A DNA stretch of 44,603 nucleotides from Bacteroidaceae bacterium (lineage in GTDB: Bacteria > Bacteroidota > Bacteroidia > Bacteroidales > Bacteroidaceae): the NCBI GenBank assembly GCA_017429525.1, contig JAFROT010000043.1, forward strand, positions 1 through 44,603, given 5' to 3'. The stretch's first letter is position 1. The number at the start of each line of letters is the position of its first letter. Under the pieces are notes generated by a model that was not told where the DNA came from, ran no database searches, and saw nothing but the letters and a program-made list of their open reading frames with translations. Positions 15,601 to 23,125 of this stretch are shown here, one piece after another. The translations under genes and the position numbers were made by a program.

Positions 15601-16203
15601 GTAGGTGGCGACATGATTAACAAACCTTGGCAGTACTACATGGATACAGGTATCATTGATGACGCTGTTGGTGTTCGTGATGGCAAGAGTGGCGGTATGT
15701 ACTACTATAGTACAACCGAAGACGAGAACGACAAGGGTTCGATCGTACGCGTGACCGATCCCAGCGTCATTGCCAACTACAAGCGCGGCGAGACACAGGT
15801 CGACGGCCACTATGTATGGGACAATGGTCTTGTTCAGGATGGCGTCAAGGCTGACGGCACCCCCAATGACATTATCGTTACTCAATTCGAGGTCAATGAC
15901 ATGCAATATGGTTGGGGTACCAGCACAACTCAAAGCTATGCAGAGGCTATCCAAAAGAACAGCTATGTGAAGTGCCGTGAGATCAGCTTGGCATATACTC
16001 TGCCACGTACTTGGACTAAGAAGTTCGCTTGCGATAACCTTACCATTTCCGCTTTCGCACGCAACCCGTTCTATCTCTATCGCACACTCAAAGATTTCGA
16101 CAGTGAAACAGCTGATGGTATGAACTGGATTTACCAAGCTCAGGTCGGAGGTTCAACCGCAAGTGCACGCACATTTGGATTCTCGCTTCGTGCTAGTTTC
16201 TAA
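12682..16203 (+). CDS. susC: SusC/RagA-family TonB-linked outer-membrane transporter
   Basis: The 1173-residue protein has a signal peptide ending at YAQ (about residue 29). A carboxypeptidase-regulatory-like domain follows (32-105: VKGTVTDETGQPVAGATVKVKG...GTITDMNGQYSL). Then come the TonB-box region (LEEVVVTALGIKKEQKALGYSV), the plug domain (KAPGVRISSAPGGNVSAVAINVRGYSS, PLIVLDGVPI) and a beta-barrel ending in the C-terminal aromatic strand FGFSLRASF. SusC proteins are outer-membrane channels that import glycan oligomers with their SusD lid. susD follows 66 bp downstream in the same operon. The codon choice (GGT, GCT, CGT) is more T-ending than in the flanking GC-rich hydrolases, consistent with high expression. 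An 8-G run lies in the N-terminal domain. The substrate cannot be read from sequence. Confidence 0.96.
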   Translation: MKKKTPFSFSLRACLTVLCLFFATAFYAQNVTVKGTVTDETGQPVAGATVKVKGYASGTITDMNGQYSLSAPANGTLEFSCMGFKAQSAKVGGGNSPVNAQLAEDVAGLEEVVVTALGIKKEQKALGYSVASIDADELIKTGAPNFATALYGKAPGVRISSAPGGNVSAVAINVRGYSSITGNTQPLIVLDGVPIHNGQTNNEGYWTNPRIRSNGLVDINPEDIENISILKGAAASALYGSEAANGVVMITTKKGTQGSGTKVDFSANLSWDKVAYMPSTQTEFGPGYDNWVFGNDAPAALEGFVTNRRVDRDGNPIYTPNRETYYSYGPRYDGRMVDYFDGTKRPYNAICDDPWSEIFRTGFNQNYNLTLTNGTNRNHVRLSYTFTDVKAMQYNSNNHRHNFNLNGSFDVTKTIKLNYTAMYQNQYIKNRPYRISRLVTNYSGMAGSFTDIAYIRDHTVTSLGYKNSIHALNGGTSNTLTPDEQFLYSPMGSTSLIDEYFWNILGRVQEETHNRFIGSVNPTWEIIPGLTLGARAAVDLTIDKIENKNYAENAHIFSTNGEYSDSYGLQNSKYEIYYGDVMLGYDKTFVDKHNVTAHIGWNARQEDYYLSSVGTRQGLTQENWFNLAASVGTPSASMGRQSLLRTGLFFTAGYGFDSWAYIEGTLRQEKTSTLKKGNNSFWYPSASASLIFSELLKDNCPTWLDFGKVRASYGVVGNAPEIYRAVVAFSQENLQKANPATGGNSFIQNYIGTSVGNESIKPEQKREFELGLEAKLFKNRLGFELSYYSNTISDQILQTTSAYSMGAQSLLMNVGKLSNKGVEFAIYGTPFQNKDWRWDVRANIAKNKNEVKELADGLDVLRHMSDYDCDNGAFMLESHVGQPMGDWYSYVHKHLYQVADGSLMSTGPELDEYLENGGKITKDLGKLVGEDGLYVTDTSKRRKVGNAMPKLVGGFGTSLSWKNLTLDLTFDFRVGGDMINKPWQYYMDTGIIDDAVGVRDGKSGGMYYYSTTEDENDKGSIVRVTDPSVIANYKRGETQVDGHYVWDNGLVQDGVKADGTPNDIIVTQFEVNDMQYGWGTSTTQSYAEAIQKNSYVKCREISLAYTLPRTWTKKFACDNLTISAFARNPFYLYRTLKDFDSETADGMNWIYQAQVGGSTASARTFGFSLRASF
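12955..12962 (+). repeat. Poly(G)8 tract within susC
   Basis: Eight consecutive G residues encode Gly-Gly-Gly at about residue 92-94 of SusC, in the N-terminal extension domain. A change of one base here would truncate the protein. Confidence 0.8.
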
Positions 16204-16269
16204 TGCGAGTTGAATTTGTAGCGTAATAAATGAGAACTCATTCAAACCCATTTAATAAAGATTAAGGAT

Positions 16270-18126
16270 ATGAAAAAGATATTTTTATTAGCCTTTGCAG
16301 TTGTGGGACTGGTATCTTTCGTTTCTTGCTCCGATTCTGACTATGACGATAGATATGCTGACCCTTCAAAGACTTCGTCTGTGGGCGTTCCACAAGTATT
16401 CACAGGCGTTTTGCAAGCTGGCAACACATGGATGAACCCTGTTTACTATAGGTATTATACTCAATCATCTACTTCCGGTGTTTTCTCAGGTGTAATTGGT
16501 AACACCAACGGTCGTGGACGTTTCCGTGGAGCTAGTGAAGGTTATTTCAATAGCCGCTGGCAGAGTTTCTACAATCAACTTACACAGTACCGGGTCCTCG
16601 AAGATACCTACAACAACCTTTCTGATGACGAGAAGGCTGCTAATAAAGTATTCCTTCTGTTGGGTCGCACGGTTATTGAGGCTCAGCTCCATGAGATGTT
16701 GTCCATCTGGGGTGACGTGCCATACTCTGGCGCAGGAACACTTTGGAAAACGAGTGATTATGCTGCTGCGAAGGCCGCAGCCGTCTACGATGACGATGTT
16801 GAGGTCTACAAGCAGATTCTGACAGATCTCAAAGAGGTTGGAGATTTCTTTGCCGCGGGCAATGTCAGTCCCATCGGCTTGGCTTCACTCTCTCGTCAGG
16901 ATTTCACGGCTGCTGCTGGTTCCGCAGATATCTGGCAGCGCTTCTCAAATTCATTGCGACTTCGCATAGCCTTGCATTTGGCGACAAACGGTGAACTAAC
17001 CTCGGTCGCTCATGCTGCTATTAAAGAAATCCTGGAGAATCCCTCAAAGTATCCACTCATTGAGACTAATGAGCAGAATCAAGGTGTCAACGGTGATACG
17101 CAGACCGATAACTTCAATTATGGCAAGGGTATTGCACAAGCTCTCGCTGGACGCGGTGAAGGTGCAGGCTCTCAGGCTATGCTTGACGCTATGAATGTGC
17201 CAGCTAATGGTATTCCGGATGCCAACACCGATCCTCGAATTGAGGCAATTTATGATTGCAATCCTGATGGAGAATATGTTGCTTACAACAATGCCCTCAC
17301 TGAGACTCAGATCTCCAATATCGGTGATGAAAAGAATCAGGAATATATCGCCCGAGGCGTTGCTCCTTGCAACTATTATTGCTACATTGACTCCATCGCC
17401 TTCGCGGGCCATGCCACCTATTATGGAAATGAAAATCTCAATGGTGTGTGGATCAGTGCTGCCGAAGTTGCTTTCAGTAAGGCCGAAGCATACTTGATGG
17501 GGTATGGCGTAGCAAAGAACGAAGCTACTGCTAAGACCCATTTCATGAAGGGCGTTGTACTGTCCAACGAGTACTTCTGGAACGTTAAGCTCAACAGTTC
17601 ACTCACCACAACCTATATTGTTCCTGTCACGAAGAAAGATGAAGACGGAAAGGATGTTGTGGATGACGCAGGTAATGTCGTTTATGATAGCTATGGCTAC
17701 TTTAACGATAGCTTCCGAGCGACACGTCCTCTGAAATATGATGCAAATCTCGTGTCAAAGGACATTGATGGCGCAAAGGCCGAAATGATGGCTTATATTC
17801 AGGAGTCAGCATCTGCTTATGCAGAAAAGATTTGGGATGCCTCCCAACGCGTCGTGGCTACACAACTCTGGTTGAACTTCTGTTATATGAATGAACTGGA
17901 AGCTTGGAATGTAACCCGTCGTACAGGTTATCCATCAGTAAAGTTTGCCCGTGACACTCAGGCTTCTGATTATCCGACACCGCCACATCGTCTGCCTTAT
18001 ACCAGCGATGAGTTGGAATTCAATCGTGATAACGTCCAAGCAGCCATTGCGAAGAACTATTCTGAGAGCACTGGCTATTACACCAAACTTTTCTGGGCTA
18101 AAGAGAATTACTATTCGCTCTATTAA
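16270..18126 (+). CDS. susD: SusD/RagB-family surface glycan-binding lipoprotein
   Basis: The 618-residue lipoprotein has lipobox SFVSC with Cys20 and the acidic stretch SDSDYDD right after it, the Bacteroidetes surface-export signal. The body is alpha-helical with TPR-like SusD features (FYNQLTQYRVLEDTYNNLSDDEKA, RLRIALHLATNGE near the middle, AEVAFSKAEAYLMGYG and a C-terminal NELEAWNVTRRTGYP). This resembles the SusD-like_2 subgroup. SusD caps the SusC channel and binds the glycan. It lies 66 bp after susC and is followed by an intrinsic terminator, so susC-susD forms a closed transcription unit. Confidence 0.94.
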   Translation: MKKIFLLAFAVVGLVSFVSCSDSDYDDRYADPSKTSSVGVPQVFTGVLQAGNTWMNPVYYRYYTQSSTSGVFSGVIGNTNGRGRFRGASEGYFNSRWQSFYNQLTQYRVLEDTYNNLSDDEKAANKVFLLLGRTVIEAQLHEMLSIWGDVPYSGAGTLWKTSDYAAAKAAAVYDDDVEVYKQILTDLKEVGDFFAAGNVSPIGLASLSRQDFTAAAGSADIWQRFSNSLRLRIALHLATNGELTSVAHAAIKEILENPSKYPLIETNEQNQGVNGDTQTDNFNYGKGIAQALAGRGEGAGSQAMLDAMNVPANGIPDANTDPRIEAIYDCNPDGEYVAYNNALTETQISNIGDEKNQEYIARGVAPCNYYCYIDSIAFAGHATYYGNENLNGVWISAAEVAFSKAEAYLMGYGVAKNEATAKTHFMKGVVLSNEYFWNVKLNSSLTTTYIVPVTKKDEDGKDVVDDAGNVVYDSYGYFNDSFRATRPLKYDANLVSKDIDGAKAEMMAYIQESASAYAEKIWDASQRVVATQLWLNFCYMNELEAWNVTRRTGYPSVKFARDTQASDYPTPPHRLPYTSDELEFNRDNVQAAIAKNYSESTGYYTKLFWAKENYYSLY

Positions 18127-18147
18127 TCCCACTCATAACTCTATTTA

Positions 18148-18180
18148 ATGTGCCTCGCCTCATAGCGGGGCACATTTTTT
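18148..18180 (+). terminator. Intrinsic terminator of susC-susD
   Basis: An 11-bp stem with one G-U pair (atgtgcctcgc pairing with gcggggcacat), a 6-nt loop (ctcata) and a run of six T (18175-18180). It begins about 20 bp after the susD stop. Confidence 0.9.
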
Positions 18181-18213
18181 ATGTTCTTTGCCATCGGTTT
18201 GCGAGAAAAGTTG

Positions 18214-18221
18214 TATATTTG
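18214..18221 (+). promoter_or_regulatory. -7 element of the GH29-GH3 operon promoter
   Basis: TATATTTG, 25 bp before the GH29 ATG. A TTTG at 18187-18190 lies 23 bp upstream, slightly further than the usual 19-21 bp. The position just after the terminator shows that the hydrolases are transcribed separately from susCD. Confidence 0.6.
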
Positions 18222-18246
18222 CACACGAACTCAACCTAATCAGCTT

Positions 18247-19827
18247 ATGAAACGACTTATCATCTTCGGTTTCGGCCTTTGCATGGCTCTCGCGGCCGTC
18301 GCACAGCCTACGGCGCCCGCGCCCATCGGCCCGCTGCCCACCAAGCATCAGGTGGCATGGCAGCAGATGGAGACTTACGCCTTCATCCACTTCGGCCCCA
18401 ACACGTTCATGGACCGCGAATGGGGCTACGGCGACGCACCCCTCTCGGCCTTCAACCCCACGCGCCTCGACTGCGAACAGTGGGTGCGCGTGCTGAAAGC
18501 GGCTGGTATGCGCGGCGTGATCATCACCGCCAAGCACCATGACGGCTTCTGCCTCTGGCCCTCGAAGTACACCGACTACAGCGTGCGCAATACGCCTTGG
18601 TACGCCGAGCGCACAGCCGCGAGCGGCGCTGCTTCGGCCGATGCAAGTACTGACAAAGGCGACGCGAGCGTGAACAAGGGCGACGTCGTGGGCCAACTGG
18701 CGGCCGCCTGCAAGAAATATGGTCTGAAGATGGGCGTCTACCTCTCGCCCTGGGACCGCCACCAAGCCTTCTACGGCACGCCGCTCTACGTCGAGTACTT
18801 CCACGCACAGCTCGAAGAGCTGATGACGCAGTACGGCGAGCTGTTCGAAGTGTGGTTCGACGGCGCCAACGGCGGCGACGGCTACTACGGCGGTGCCCGC
18901 GAAGAGCGAAAGATAGACCGTCGCACATATTATAATTTCCCGCGCGCGCATGCGACGGTCTTCAAGCACCAGCCGCAGGCTATCATCTTCAGCGACGGAG
19001 GCCCCGGCTGCCGGTGGGTGGGCAACGAGAAAGGCTACGCCTTCCCGACCAACTGGTCGTTCCTTCGCATCAACGACGTCTATCCCGGCTATGCACAGTT
19101 CGAAGAACTGCAGAGCGGACATGCCGACGGCGACACATGGGTGGCCTCGGAGTGCGACGTCTCGATCCGCCCGGGATGGTTCTACCACGAGAGCGAGGAC
19201 GACCGCGTGAAGACGCCCGAGTACCTCACCGACCTCTACTACCGCAGCGTAGGCCACAACGGCACGCTCCTGCTCAACTTCCCCGTCGACCGCGACGGCC
19301 TTATCCATCCCAGCGATTCGGCCAGCGCCGTAGATTTCCGCAAGCGCATCGAGGCTGAACTGAAGACCGACCTCTTCGCGAAAGGCGTAAGCATAAAAGC
19401 CTCCGATACGCGCGACAAAGCCTTCCCCGCCAAGGCCCTCACCGATGGCAACTACGACACCTACTGGGCCACGCACGACGGCGTGACCTCGGCCACCCTC
19501 ACCTTCACCTTCAAGCGTCAGCAGCGCGTCAACCGCCTCTCGCTGCAAGAGTATATCCCCCTGGGCCAGCGCGTGAAAGCCTTCACCGCAGAATACCTCG
19601 ACGGCAAACAGTGGCGCAAGCTCGACGTAGGCGAAGAGACGACAACCATCGGCTACAAACGCCTGCTACGCTTCCCTGCCGTGACGACCAATGCCCTGCG
19701 CATTAGCATTACCGACTCGCGCGGACCCGTCTGCCTCAACGCCGTAGGCGCCTACTACGCTGCTGGCGCCGAGGCCAGCTACGAAGCCGATACAAGCAAG
19801 TACGACCAGCAAAAACTGCTCAGATGA
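18247..19827 (+). CDS. GH29 alpha-L-fucosidase with C-terminal F5/8-type domain
   Basis: The 526-residue protein starts at MKRLIIFGFGLCMALAAVAQ, a signal peptide; the longer open frame would run through the promoter. Residues 25-350 form the GH29 barrel (ETYAFIHFGPNTFMDREWGYG, VIITAKHHDGFCLWPSKYTDYSV, GVYLSPWDRH). The predicted nucleophile is D205 in EVWFDGANGG. The C-terminal part (from about 385: IKASDTRDKAFPAKALTDGNYDTYWA) is a discoidin-like carbohydrate-binding domain. Family members release alpha-linked L-fucose, and some act on alpha-L-galactosides. A short repeat-like insertion (ASADASTDKGDASVNKGD) interrupts the usual link between NTPW and VVGQL. The stop overlaps the GH3 start (ATGA), so the two are translationally coupled. 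Confidence 0.93.
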   Translation: MKRLIIFGFGLCMALAAVAQPTAPAPIGPLPTKHQVAWQQMETYAFIHFGPNTFMDREWGYGDAPLSAFNPTRLDCEQWVRVLKAAGMRGVIITAKHHDGFCLWPSKYTDYSVRNTPWYAERTAASGAASADASTDKGDASVNKGDVVGQLAAACKKYGLKMGVYLSPWDRHQAFYGTPLYVEYFHAQLEELMTQYGELFEVWFDGANGGDGYYGGAREERKIDRRTYYNFPRAHATVFKHQPQAIIFSDGGPGCRWVGNEKGYAFPTNWSFLRINDVYPGYAQFEELQSGHADGDTWVASECDVSIRPGWFYHESEDDRVKTPEYLTDLYYRSVGHNGTLLLNFPVDRDGLIHPSDSASAVDFRKRIEAELKTDLFAKGVSIKASDTRDKAFPAKALTDGNYDTYWATHDGVTSATLTFTFKRQQRVNRLSLQEYIPLGQRVKAFTAEYLDGKQWRKLDVGEETTTIGYKRLLRFPAVTTNALRISITDSRGPVCLNAVGAYYAAGAEASYEADTSKYDQQKLLR

Positions 19828-22271
19828 ACAGACGAATCCTCCTGCCGCTCGCGTTGTGTCTCGCAGCAGCAAGCGCCTTCACGGCCACGAAGCCTAAAGC
19901 CAAGGACCTCCCACCATATAAGAATGCCAGCCTGAGCACCGACGCTCGCGTGGCCGACCTTCTCGGCCGCATGACGCTCGAGGAGAAGGTGGGACAGCTG
20001 CGCTGCACCATGGCCTGGAACTATTACGAGATAAAAGAGAGCAAGAGAAAAGAGAAAAGTGAAGTGGCGGTCTCCGAATCGTTCCGAAAGGACATCGACG
20101 AGGAGCACATCGGCATGCTCTGGGCAACCTTCCGCGCCGACCCGTGGACGCAGAAATCCCTCGACAACGGACTGACGCCGGCTCTTGCGGCCAAAGCCGC
20201 CAACGCGCTGCAGCGCTACGTCGTAGAGCAGACACGCCTGGGCATTCCCCTCTTCCTGGCCGAAGAGGCGCCCCACGGCCATATGGCCATCGGCGCCACC
20301 GTCTTCCCCACGGGCCTCGGCATGGCAGCTACGTGGAGCCCCGAGCTATCACGCCAGGCAGGTGAGGTAATCGGCAAGGAAGTGCGCCTGCAGGGCGGTC
20401 ACATCAGCTACGGCCCCGTGCTCGACCTGGCGCGCGAGCCGCGATGGTCGCGCGTAGAAGAGACAATGGGCGAGGATCCGTGCCTGACGGCACAGATTGG
20501 CGCAGCACTCGTCAGCGGCCTCGGCGGCGGCGACGTCACGAAACCATATTCCACCATCGCCACGCTCAAGCACTTCATAGCCTACGGCGCCAGCGACGGC
20601 GGACAAAACGGCGGGCACGCCAGCATCGGCCTGCGTGCCCTCCACGAGGATTTCCTGCCGCCCTTCCGCGCCGCCATCAAGGCCGGGGCGCTCTCGGTGA
20701 TGACATCCTACAACGCCATCGACGGCCTGCCCGCCACCTCCGACCGCGCCTTGCTCACCAACCTTCTGCGCACCAGCTGGGGCTTCCGAGGCTTCGTCGT
20801 CAGCGACCTCTTCAGCATCGACGGCCTGGCGGGCACTCACCGCGTGGCCGCCTCGCGCCGCGAAGCAGGCACCATGGCCCTCGACGCCGGCGTCGATGTG
20901 GACCTCGGAGCTCAGGCCTACCGCCATCTCATAGCTGCCGTGCGCGAGGGCGAAATCCCTGAAGCGGCCGTCGATACAGCTGTGGCCCGCGTGCTCAGGC
21001 TTAAGTTTGAGATGGGTCTGTTCGAGAATCCTTACGTAGAGCCTAAAGCCACAACGCCCGTCGGTTCCACGGCCCACCGCCAGGCAGCCCTCGACGCTGC
21101 CCGCGCATCCGTGACGCTCCTAAAGAACGGGAAAGACTCCCTCTCCGCTCCACTCCCCCTTGCCAAAGACCTCCGCGTGCTCGTCTGCGGTCCTAACGCC
21201 GACAGCCAGTACAACCAACTCGGCGACTACACCGCCCCGCAGGCCGATGATGCCGTGACCACCGTACTCGAAAGCATCCGCGCCAAGCTGCCTGCCGGGC
21301 AAGTGGAATATGTCCGCGGCTGTGCCATTCGCGACACCACCGACTACGATATCGCTGCAGCCGTGGCAGCAGCGCGCCGGGCCGACGTCGTCGTCTGCTG
21401 CGTTGGCGGCTCTAGCGCGCGCGACTTCCGCACCAACTACGAAGCCACCGGCGCGGCCACCGTCAACGCATTGACCACCATAAGCGACATGGAGTGCGGC
21501 GAAGGCTTCGACCGCGCCACACTCGACCTGCTCGGTCGCCAGCAGCAGCTGCTCGAGGCCTTGCGCCCTGTAGCCAAGCGCCTCGTGGTAGTGTATATAG
21601 AAGGGCGCCCGCTGGATAAGCGATGGGCTGCCGAGCAGGCCGATGCACTCCTCACGGCCTACTACCCCGGAGGCGAGGGCGGCACGGCCATTGCCGACGT
21701 CCTCTTCGGCGACTACAATCCCGCCGGGCGCCTGCCTGTGAGCGTGCCGCGCCACGTCGGACAGCTGCCCGTCTACTACAACCATAAAGCCCCCTCGGCC
21801 CACGACTACGTCGAGACCACCGCTGCCCCGCTCTACCCCTTTGGCTACGGACTGAGCTACACGACGTTCGACTACGCGAACCTGCGCATCGAAGCCGTGG
21901 CGCAATCCGCGCAGGCGCAACCCGCTGCGCACGAGGACGTAACGGCCAAGGCGTGGCAGGCTCCGTTGTATCGCGTCAGCGTGGATGTCACCAATACAGG
22001 CGACTGCGATGGCGAGGAGGTCGTGCAGCTTTATCTCCACGACGACCTCGCCAGCATCGTACAGCCGTTGCGCCAGCTGAAGGCCTTCGAGCGCGTGGCT
22101 ATCCCCAAGGGCACGATGCGCACCGTCACCTTTACCCTGACGAAGGATGATTTCGCCATCGTCGACCGCCAGCTACGCCGCGTCGTGGAGCCCGGCACGT
22201 TCACTATCATGGTGGGCCGCTCATCGGTCGACATCTGCCTGACGGGAAAGATCGAGATCGCGAATGAATAA
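19824..22271 (+). CDS. GH3 beta-glucosidase/beta-xylosidase-type enzyme
   Basis: The 815-residue exported enzyme has a signal peptide (ILLPLALCLAAASAFTA), the GH3 opening (LLGRMTLEEKVGQLRCT) and the substrate-site segment EAPHGH...GATVFPTGLGMAATW. The nucleophile is D328 in GFRGFVVSDLFS. The C-terminal GH3 domain starts at about 425 (ARASVTLLKNGKDSLPL-like, VLVCGPNAD, GDYT). A fibronectin-III-like domain closes it (from about 690: DVTNTGDCDGEEVVQLYLHD, LKAFERVAIPKG, PGTFTIMVG). It removes terminal beta-linked glucose or xylose; the exact specificity is open. Residues about 70-88 (IKESKRKEKSEVAV) are a charged stretch unlike the rest. Translation is coupled to the fucosidase, pointing to joint trimming of one fucosylated glycan. 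Confidence 0.93.
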   Translation: MNRRILLPLALCLAAASAFTATKPKAKDLPPYKNASLSTDARVADLLGRMTLEEKVGQLRCTMAWNYYEIKESKRKEKSEVAVSESFRKDIDEEHIGMLWATFRADPWTQKSLDNGLTPALAAKAANALQRYVVEQTRLGIPLFLAEEAPHGHMAIGATVFPTGLGMAATWSPELSRQAGEVIGKEVRLQGGHISYGPVLDLAREPRWSRVEETMGEDPCLTAQIGAALVSGLGGGDVTKPYSTIATLKHFIAYGASDGGQNGGHASIGLRALHEDFLPPFRAAIKAGALSVMTSYNAIDGLPATSDRALLTNLLRTSWGFRGFVVSDLFSIDGLAGTHRVAASRREAGTMALDAGVDVDLGAQAYRHLIAAVREGEIPEAAVDTAVARVLRLKFEMGLFENPYVEPKATTPVGSTAHRQAALDAARASVTLLKNGKDSLSAPLPLAKDLRVLVCGPNADSQYNQLGDYTAPQADDAVTTVLESIRAKLPAGQVEYVRGCAIRDTTDYDIAAAVAAARRADVVVCCVGGSSARDFRTNYEATGAATVNALTTISDMECGEGFDRATLDLLGRQQQLLEALRPVAKRLVVVYIEGRPLDKRWAAEQADALLTAYYPGGEGGTAIADVLFGDYNPAGRLPVSVPRHVGQLPVYYNHKAPSAHDYVETTAAPLYPFGYGLSYTTFDYANLRIEAVAQSAQAQPAAHEDVTAKAWQAPLYRVSVDVTNTGDCDGEEVVQLYLHDDLASIVQPLRQLKAFERVAIPKGTMRTVTFTLTKDDFAIVDRQLRRVVEPGTFTIMVGRSSVDICLTGKIEIANE

Positions 22272-22424
22272 TGAACAAAGATGAACTCAAGTTCCGCAAG
22301 CTCCGCCTTGCTTGGTGAACTCTTTAACTCCTTAACTCCTTCATAATTTGCGTAATTTGAGTGAATAACATATACGTTCTCTGAATGAGCGGGTATTTTC
22401 TTGTGATTTTTGCTTGAATTTGCC

Positions 22425-22923
22425 TTCACGCCTTCACCGTGCTTCTATTTAATTGAACAATAACGGCTTACAGGTGAATGATAAGGTGAAAGATAGGGTG
22501 AAGGGTGAAGGCAAAACCCGCTTTTTGGGGCTAAGACTCAATACGCGACTATAGGAACATACGGAGCATGGCCCTTCACAGAGCGGTCAGGTGGAATCGC
22601 AAGACCAGTAATTGTGGGTTGTCTCATGGGTGAGACAGCCTTGTCTCACCGGTGAGACAAATGCGTCTCATTAATGAGACAAGGCGATACGAATAGACGA
22701 AAGGGTGGCGACGAACGCACGAAAGAACGGCGACGAACGGGCGACAATGTCCGTGGGAGCAATTGAACGGGGGAGGCATGCGTGAACCACAGTGTGGTCT
22801 GAATTGTTAAAACGGGCGTTAATAAAGTTTAAATCCTTCACCTCTCACCCTATCTTTCACCCTGTCTTTCACCTGATATATGGCTGTATATTAGCTGAAT
22901 ACGCACTTATGTGAAGGCGTGAA
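22425..22923. repeat. Symmetric inverted-repeat element (about 500 bp)
   Basis: Two nested pairs of inverted arms share one centre. Inner arms 22471-22511 and 22835-22875 are 41 nt each and match with a few mismatches (core ggtgaaagatagggtga). Outer arms 22425-22437 and 22911-22923 are a perfect 13-bp pair (ttcacgccttcac / gtgaaggcgtgaa). Both are centred near 22673-22674. The inner arms consist of GGTGAA-like words spaced about 10-12 bp apart. No transposase and no obvious target-site duplication were seen. It could be a MITE-like element, a structured RNA or a regulatory island. Confidence 0.7.
22621..22750. repeat. 22-bp-period array: three palindromes then three degenerate units
   Basis: Three 16-bp units GTCTCA-N4-TGAGAC sit at 22621-22636, 22643-22658 and 22665-22680, exactly 22 bp apart, with centres tggg, ccgg and ttaa. 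Directly after them come three related units starting at 22683, 22707 and 22729 (ggcga..cgaac..acgaaag), again 22-24 bp apart. The regular spacing of about two helical turns resembles multimeric protein-binding sites (operators or iterons). Confidence 0.8.
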
Positions 22924-23053
22924 AGATAAATAGCGCAAAATACTTAGGTAAACAACAAAATATACACCAATATCCTATGCTTAAATAGCTTCTGGCAAAA
23001 CAGAAATATCATTGGGCGCAACTAATAGAACGTTCAGACAATTCAATTATCAG

Positions 23054-23097
23054 AAAACTCCGCTTCAGGGAAGGTGATCCTGCTGAAGCGGAGTTTC
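23054..23097 (-). terminator. Intrinsic terminator of the VTC-DUF4956-Cthe_2159 operon
   Basis: A 14-bp perfect stem (aaactccgcttcag / ctgaagcggagttt) with a 14-nt loop, ending in TTTTC on the minus strand, about 30 bp past the last stop. The plus strand also has a weaker T stretch, so it may work in both directions. Confidence 0.85.
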
Positions 23098-23125
23098 TTT
23101 AAGCGCTGAACGTGTCGGCGAATGT

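Larger units (their letters stand above)
22272..23053. other. Gene-free region between the glycan locus and the VTC operon
   Basis: About 780 bp with no credible open frame. It contains a short segment shared with 5810-5845, a symmetric inverted-repeat element (22425-22923) and a 22-bp-period array at its centre. The last 130 bp before the terminator at 23054 are A/T-rich and featureless to my eye. Confidence 0.75.

Noticed and set aside
18160-19548. 462-codon open frame on the minus strand
   Set aside because: It is antisense to the GH29 fucosidase, whose catalytic motifs are clear, and it runs through the susD terminator.
22621-22680. CRISPR-like repeats
   Set aside because: The units are 16-bp palindromes with 6-bp gaps, far too short for repeat-spacer units.
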